A program made the translations under genes and the position numbers. 64,000 nucleotides of DNA from Galaxea fascicularis (Eukaryota > Cnidaria > Anthozoa > Scleractinia > Euphylliidae): NCBI GenBank assembly GCA_948470475.1, contig OX419339.1, positions 8,339,002 to 8,403,001 of the forward strand. Direction: 5' to 3'. This document shows, in pieces, positions 42,464-51,400 of the stretch; the stretch's first letter is position 1, and each line of letters begins with the position of its first letter. Under the pieces are notes generated by a model. That model searched no databases, had not been told where the DNA came from, and was given only the letters and a program-made list of their open reading frames with translations.

Positions 42464-45400
42464 ATGAGTGCTTTAACGTATTACGAACATGACCTCGGGG
42501 GATGGAGTGCTAAATTTGGCGAAGAAAGAACAAAGCAAAGGCATCCATGTAAGGGATTTGTTTAGCTGACCGTTGATCGTGCCCATGAATTCTCAGTATT
42601 CTCAGTGTTGTCAGTATTCCTTAACGCATTTACGACAACAGAAAAGTAAAATAAATTAGTGTTTGCCCAGAAATGATTTCTGTTTGATTGATATTGTTTA
42701 ATATAAGACGTAATTATCTAATAATCTAACTTAATAAGTTTATAAGTTTCAGTTCCTAGTCATGTTCTAATTAAGTCTTACTTGTTTCAGTTTAATCGCC
42801 TAATCGGTTATTGTTTTCTGTCCAGTGCCTAGGCTTGTTGGTCTTCCTGATATAAACTACGGCGGACTTCAATGGTTGTGCAGCACCAAAGGTCTGGGTG
42901 AGAGGTATGCTGTTTCTAAATAACATTAAAAGAATACTGTTGTGGTACTAATGCCTGATCTGTGTATCACATAATCTGAGCTAAATTTATTAACGTAATT
43001 AGATGGTTTCTAAAGCAACTGTATTTTTTTGTTTTCAAATGAAAATAGTTTAGTAAGTTTAGTTTAGTCTGAAAGTGGGCATTAGGGCTGGTTCACACTT
43101 TGACATAAGCACATAAGCATAAGCATAAACATAAGCATAAGAAAAATATATGTGTGAACCGGGGTTACATAAGCATAAGCATCAGCATAAGCATAAGCAC
43201 AAGGAATGGAAAAACTTCTATTCCTTATGTTTATGCTTAGTCGCTTATGCTTATGCTTATATAACCCCGGTTCACACATATATTTTTCTTATGGTTATGC
43301 TTATGCTTATGTTTATGTTTATGCTTATGCTTATGCTTATGTCAAAGTGTGAACCAGCCCTTAGGATGGTTGTCACTTAAATTGGTCCAAGAATTTGCAA
43401 GGGTCAAAAGGTGTGTTGCTCCATTGCAGCAAAGATTCTGAGAATTATTACAGTCAAACCAGGTCAAGCGTACCCCTGTAGATGCCATTAATGAATCGAG
43501 TGAACCCCTTAGTCGTTCAGAAAATGCTCTCATTTTAAAAATGAATGAATCAATGTTCAAATAAAAAATATTTGGTTTCTGAAACCCATGACAAATTCCT
43601 TCAAGGAAAAGCTTATTTTGTATCTCCCGACCATAGGCTATTGATTTGCACTATAACACATCACCTCTTGGCTCAATGAACTACATATAGTCAAGAATTT
43701 CCCCTGTGATTGCATTAGAGAGAGGTTTTTCAGGCTTGTAAGTTCAGTTTTGCTTGATTTCTTGCCACTTTGTGTATTTTTTGTTTTCAGAGATAGACCA
43801 TCCACATCAGAAGCTCATAGATTTTTCATGAACAATTATCCTAAGATGTTTAACAAACCTAGAACCCAGAATTTACAACAATCTCTGGATTCTACACAGC
43901 TGAGGTAAGAGCAGTTGCATTACTCACACTTACACTTTGTCTGTAAAATGTATGAATAAAGAGAGATCCTGCACAGCGTCTCATTGTTAGGTATTTTAAA
44001 GGGGTATTTTATGCTGTTTTAAAGAACCAGGAACAAAAAAACTCTGTTTTCCCTGATGAAGGCTACATTGCAGAAATATTGGAGACTTTTTGTTCCTGAT
44101 TTTTAACAGCATTAAAATACTTCTTTATGATACTTAAAAATGTACATTTGACTGCTCGTCATCAAGGTTATTAATGAATTGCTGATTACAATATAATTAT
44201 TATTAATTAATTAACCTGACTAACTGATGTTACACTGTACATGTACATGTAAACCAGTAAAGAAAATTAATCATGATATTCTTGTTCTTGTTTACAATAG
44301 GAAAATTAATTATGTAGATGGTCAGATGTTAAAAGGAGAAACCAAGATACCACATGGTCAGTATGGAAGCTAATACCTATGTTTCATATTATGTCACCTA
44401 TTGTTATTAATGTGTCAACCAGAGGTTTGTTGGCTGACTGCTTTTGTTTGGTGGTTGGCAAAGAAGAATATGAAAAGAAATTTGACGTTAAGTTATAATT
44501 AAGCAGAAAATGTTGCTATTGGGTGAAGTCCCTAATTTTGAATAACCACCTTACATTGGATTCTATTAATTTATCCTCTTTTTGTAGACAAAGGGTTATA
44601 TCCTCACTGGTGTGAAGGGTTTGACCTTCCTGTAAGTCATAACATCTCAGATCACCTATCAAAGCTTCACAGACACACAGTCATTACCGTGTCTCCTGCT
44701 GGAATACAGAATATGAGGATAAAGGCTATCAAAAGAGTGCTAAAAAAGCAGTAAGTAATATTATTATTAATTGAGCACATACCCAGGGATGTAGATTATA
44801 GCCGAGAGCCAGGGAAAATACCTGGCTGTTAACTCAGTTTTCCCAGCTGAAAAACCTTCTACGGTCTTAAAAATCTGTGATAATGGTTTCTTCTAAACCT
44901 GCCTGTGAACTGACAATTCCTGGCTGTTTAAAATTTTACCTACATCCCTGCATACCTGGTATTTTGTAGTCTCATCAAGGCAGTACATACATGGCTGGCA
45001 CATGTACCTGGAGTTTATCGTAGTTTTCATTGCATAGAAGAATGAGGAGTATCAACTTGCCCTCCCCCGACCCCTACTCAGACAGAATGCTTATAACTGA
45101 GTTATTGTCAACAATATGTCTTCTGGATAGCTAGTCACAGAGAGAGACCATAAACGATGAAGAATTTTGTCTGTGTGTAGACATGAAACTGAGGAGATCT
45201 TATTCCCAGAAATTAACAATTATTGTGCTCAAACTAATTTTTTAATTTGTTACTAAAAAGTTTGTTAACTTCTTAGGACATTTAGGTGCAGTGATCTCCA
45301 GGATTCAGGCTTAAATGTTTGATGTGTTGTTATCTTAACAGGCCATTTGAAAGAAAATCAAAAGACAATGAAGTGTTATTTAAACACTTGCAGTACTTTC

Positions 45401-48400
45401 CAGAACTTGCTGATCATGTTCCAACTCATGTGCTGAAGGAACTTTGTTCAGTGGCTCAGCTTGACAGGTGTCCTGAGGAGGATTATACAGGTTAGGCTTG
45501 TCTTATCTTGTGGTGTCAATCGATCATTCAGTAATATTGACTGTCAGTGAGCCAGTCAATCAATAACTGTGTTGGTTGGTCGGTCAGTTGGTCAACCATT
45601 CAGTTAGTGACTTATAGCCACTTGGTTGGTCACAGGGTCACTCTGACAAGTAAACAAGAAATCAAAGCCAAGAATAACCACGCAAAGAGCTAATGAGGAA
45701 AGTTGCACAGTACTGTCATTCATTCATTTAACACACACAGCTGCGCCCATTTTTCCAACCACCTTTCAACTTTTTGGCCATCCATTCACCCTTTTTTGAA
45801 CCTTTGAACCCCAGTCTCATTAGACCACTCACCAGATGACCATGCCACCTGATGGAAATCTACTCTTTAGGGAGAATGTACTATGTTTCAGATAACTCAG
45901 GGAGTTCTCAGGTCAAAAACCCTACAAGGTCAACGACATGACCCAACATATCAATAGAAAATTTGTAATACCGTGATTTTTAGACTCCTTTCAGTTATTT
46001 CTTTGGAACCGTGTGAATTCTTGAAAATCGCCACCAGTGACTATGCAAGAGTTATTCAGGTGATGTTTAATAGTTACACAAACATCATTACTAAACAGTG
46101 AAATCTACACTTTTCATGTACATAGCATGTAGTGTCCTTGTTCAGTAGATATTTTAGGGAGAATGTACTATGTTTCAGATAACTCAGGGAGTTCTCAGGT
46201 CAAAAACCCTACAAGGTCAACGACATGACCCAACATATCAATAGAAAATTTGTAATACCGTGATTTTTAAGAAGATAACGACATTTTTAATTTTAAACGA
46301 CATGTTTCGATGTGGCCAACATCATCATCAGTTACATAATATTTGAAAAACCGTTGGACTTTATGACAACTAGGTAAAACATACATAATTAATTAAGATT
46401 AAGTGACAAAAAATATTTGAGTGAGTTGCAAAGTGTGAAAGAACATAAAGCCTAAAGTGTAAGTGTCAGATTGACGTGATGAACTTGTTGGTTTAAATTA
46501 GGCTTTTCCCAATTTATATGCATATAGCCTCCTTAAGTTTGAGTTGAAATCTAGTTGGGGCGGAATCAAGAATTTCAAAACAATCTGTAGAACAAGATTG
46601 ACGGCAACGTTCTGAACTTAGTAAGTGTTTGAAAATATGTGAGGACTTGTCTGAAAATTTGTAATAGTTTGGTAGGAGGTGTGAAAAATTTGACCCGTTG
46701 GAATTCCTTTTTGAAACCTTGCCTTCAAAACGTATCGAGAACCCTAATATATAACAAGTGGATGGCGATGAAGATGAAGGGTTTTGTAACATTTGTTGTC
46801 TGTGCGTGTTATGATTCTGGAAGTAAATGGCTTCTTTTTGGGCATTTGATCAGGCTTAAAACCAATTCTTGTTTGTTTACAGTGTTCGGTAACACTGGTC
46901 TGCACCTCATCTTGCGGGGTAGTGTTGTACTGCAAACATCATCAGCATTCTCACCAACCAGTGAAAGATACTCTGCTGAGTTTCCTTATCCTACAACAGT
47001 GTTTGAGGAGGATGAGCTGCAAGTAACTGCAAAGGTGTGAACAAAAAATGACTTTACTCTATGTGTGTTACTGAACGAAACATATATATTTATTTAATTT
47101 TTTCTTGGTTTAAAATTTTCTGAACCGTTTGATGTTTATTTTCCTTTGTTCAGATTATGGTACAATGATTTGACACAAAGAAAAATAAAAATTAAACTAT
47201 TTCAAAAAATTTTAAACCAAAAACAAATTTACCTCAACGTATTCACTGCAAATATATCTATTAATGCAAACATTGTAAAGTATTTCGGTTTTGCCTATAG
47301 TTGTTTGAGCCAGCAATATATGAATTGCATCGTCTTTGGTTTGATATTTCCAGCTTACAGTTGGACAGTGTTTTGGAACACTAAGTAAAGTTGAAGGAAA
47401 AGAACTAAATTCAAGGCAAGTTTTACAGTCAGTTAGTGTTTAATGTGAAACAATTTGATGGTAACTTGATCTAGAGGTACTAATAAGAGGTACTGATTAC
47501 TTGAACTAGAGTTGCTAAAATTACATGTATTTAATCTAGACTTAGAAAATTAACCTTGTTTGTTGGGCAGACACTTTCATCATATGGACAATAATCCGTG
47601 ATTTGAAGTAGTGGAAACTTCATTTCCTCAGTCTGTTTGAGGCTGTTTTTACAGTGAATGCCAAAGGCCTTTGATTATTAGTTTTGTTTCCTTTTTATAA
47701 CATATTGTATTATCATTTGTCTCGTAAGATGTAAATCGTCCCAATGTTACAACGGCTTATTGCTAGTCATCAGGAGGCGATGAGGGCGAATGATTATTTA
47801 TCACCATTTGCATCAATGTGATTGGCTGCATTTCAAGTATCGTTATTTTTTGTTGCGAAACTGATCTAGTGTGCTGTTGCGTTGAAGTCCTGAATGGTTT
47901 TCAGTCTTCTTTGCACAATTGCATATAACTGCGTTCTTAACTGCGAGGATCAGTCTTCATTTGATTTGAAGTTTACGTCTGTTTAACAAATAGATTCCAT
48001 GTTGCTGCACATCCGTTCAGTAATAGATCACAGATGACATCAAAGATTCATATACACAGATAGTTTCTGCTAAACAGACAACCTTTGTGCAGACCTTTCA
48101 AGCCACCCTTTTAGATTATGTTCTTTATTTCTTTCAGACTCCTTTCAGTTATTTCTTTGGAACCGTGTGAATTCTTGAAAATCTCCACCAGTGACTATGC
48201 AAGAGTTATTCAGGTGATGTTAATAGTCACACAAACATCATTACTAAACAGTGAAATCTACGCTTTTCATGTACATAGCATGTAGTGTCCTTGTTCAGTA
48301 GATATTTTACAGGTTTGGGCCATGTTCTGCTCCTTTGATTCTTTCAACCAAGTTGTATTAGTTCTAATGAGGCCCATGTAATACTTCCAACTAGAAGCAT

Positions 48401-51400
48401 TAGCCTGCATTACATGTGGCTGCTCCTTTTGCACAATAAATGTGAGTCCAATATCTGGTTGGGTATATATCCCGTTCAAAGACATATAACACCGTTGGAT
48501 TGCACCTCATTGAGTACAAGGCGAGATAAATGTTGGAAACCAGTTGGCTCCAAAGTTTGAAGCGTTTGCGACAACTACCAACAACTTGCAACATGCTGTT
48601 GAATTGTGGGCGGCATTTTAGGCCCAGCAATGTTGGATGTCACTTGCCAAAATTGTTGTAAGTGGTTGCATGGACCTCTATCCTCATTAACCATTTAGCT
48701 TCACACATCTTGGCCACCACCCATCATATTGCGACTGAGTTAATGTATTCAACTGTGATTGATTCTGTAGGTTTCAACCCTTACTGACAGCTGGAGTTTT
48801 GATATCATAATATGTTTGAAATTCTCTGATGTCTTTCATTTCAACTTTCTAATCAAAATTAATTTAAGAGCTATGGGGGACGTAGTTGTGAATGAAAACC
48901 GTGAATTTGACTCCTCGGCGTTGCACAATTCTAATTGTGTCCATGATTATTTTTCACAACAGATAATACAAGCCAGAGAGGAGGAGCAGAAGCTATCATT
49001 AGCCAAGATGTGTAAGCTGTTCCAAAGTTGGCCTCTCTTATCTCTCAAGAAAATTGCGGGCCTCATTAAATGGAGGAAGTTTCCACCAGGCCAAGGTATG
49101 TATTTTTGTTGTTTAGACATAACATAAGCATGAAAGCTTCAATGGAGTTCAACTTCAGCAAGTACATTCATGGACCCTTTGGGGACAATTCCGGAATACA
49201 ATATTCTAACTTTTCGTTTGGGACCTATTCTATCTTTCACCCCTATTAAGGATCACCAATGGTTAATTTCTCTTTGTACATTGCTCAATCAGACATAAGG
49301 TTGTGAGAGAAAAAAGCGACCAACAAGTAACAAAGGACTTGATTGTTTAACAAATTCTTCTTTTCATGACCGTAGAAAATGTATGTAGAACTAAACAGTG
49401 TGAAGAATATACATGGCGATTTCTGGGTGTAAAGCGTTAATAGAGTAACATTTCGTTCCTTTTCCCGTCAATATCTGAATGAGCACAATAAATAGAATAA
49501 ACTGAATACGTTTTATGCAAAATATACGTTCTTTTGGGAATGTTTTGGCGGGAAAAGGTTGCGCGACAAACGTGGGGTTTTGCCGCTGGGACTCTGCAAC
49601 CCTTACCCCAAACCAGACCAGGTTCAGTTGCAACCCTGTACTAGACAACACCAAAAAACAGGCTAAATTCTTCAAGCAATTAATCAGCTCTTGGAAAATG
49701 AAACCCTATTACAAACCAAAACCCTCTCTGATTTCTATACCCTGTTCCATACCAAACTGCTTAAAAACCACATCCTTTACAGTTGTACATATCAATATAA
49801 CTTGTATTTTTTTAACCCTTCGAGCATCTATTCTGAACAAGTCTTTGATTCGTTTTTTGTTGTTACAGTTCTGGTCACTGAAGGTGAAAGATGTGAAGTG
49901 ATTGGTTTCATAAAGAAGGGAGAATGCCTTCTTCGACGACATATCAAAGTGGCACACACTTTTCCAAATGGAAAGAAGGTTGGTGTTCGTGTTAGTATGG
50001 TTCATCTTACATTTCATAAATAATCCACTGGTGTCGAACACAGCCAGAGCTCAAATGTAGTTCTGTAGTGTGAAGCAAGCACGTGAGTGCCAGTTCCGCA
50101 CTCATTCCATCTCACACTTCCCGGATGGAATACTGGTCCGTCACACGGTTACCCAAGCAGTATGACGCTGCTACCCATTTCTACACCTGGGCGAATAGAG
50201 AGACTGCGGGGTAACTTTTCTTGTGCAATGAAACAACAGGTTGTCACAGGCTGAACTGAAGCCCGCGACATTCAGATTTGACCGCCGGCGCACCTAGACA
50301 ACGCCATGCCTTAGGCCCGGCATAGTAAATCGAACGTTCGAAAATCGAACTCAATCGAACGAAATCGAACACCACACTTTCAGCGAGTTCGATTTCCGAA
50401 CAAATCGAATTCAATCGAACAAATCGAACTCAATCGAACTCAATCCGTCTGATTGTGTTCGATTGAGTTCGGAAACCGAACTGAATCGAACACAATTAAA
50501 TGGATTTCGTTCGATTGGCTCTGGTGAACCTATACAAAGCAAGCCCAAAGCATTCCTGGCAGCCTTTGACTATACATTTGGCTTACGAACCACAACTCAT
50601 CTGAAGCCATTTCTGTGGAATTTCTTCGTTTACGAAAAACACGTGCGCTACACTCAGGGCTGAAGTAACTCGAGCTTCTAAGATCTGGTAATGGATTTTC
50701 AATGTCTGTTTTACATAAATCACGAGTTCGAAAATCGAACGTTCGATTGGGTTCGATTGATTTTTTTTCTTTTCGGTGAGTTCGATTTCGTTCGATTGCC
50801 GAACTAAATCGAACTCAATCCACCGATTGAGTTCGATTGAGTTCGATTGAAATTTAGTTCGATTGGGTTCGATTTACTATGCCGGGCTTAGGAAATGTTT
50901 TCAGTCAGTTGTCAATTTTAGAAATCATGTTGCACAATGTCCGATGTTGGACAGTTTAACCTAGCAATGTACACTTGGCATTTGCGTCTTTCATACTTCA
51001 GGAAGCGATGACGTGAGAAGTAACGATCAAAGGAAACAGCAAGTGTTTATTTAATTTCACTACCTTTTTGTCTGTTGTCCCATCCATTTTATTGTTTTTC
51101 CTTGTTTAGGAGGAGCGTGTGAAGTCTGTGTTGATTGGTAAACTGTGTCCCGGAGATTCATTTGGAGAACCAACAGTCTTGAAAGACTTGCCCATGCCGT
51201 GTTCAGTCATCGCAGATACCCATGTACAGATGGGCACCATCTCTTCACTTGATGTGTATAGTAAGTTTAATTACTCCAGATTCGTTAATTTTTTCCAACG
51301 TGTGGCAGAAATGTTTTGTCGTCTCTTGCGTTTTTTTACTATCTCCGTCTCCAGGCCACTAAAGATTAGCGGGACTAGTGGGACTAGCGGTTCTAGCAGG

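Noticed and set aside
43082..43380. ORFs rich in His-Lys or Ala-Tyr repeats
   Set aside because: They are translations of the CATAAG/CTTATG hexamers of the palindromic MITE.
46639..47040. 133-codon plus-strand ORF
   Set aside because: Only its 3' part (46883-47034) is coding, as CNBD1 exon 7; the rest is intron containing the antisense Penelope remnant.
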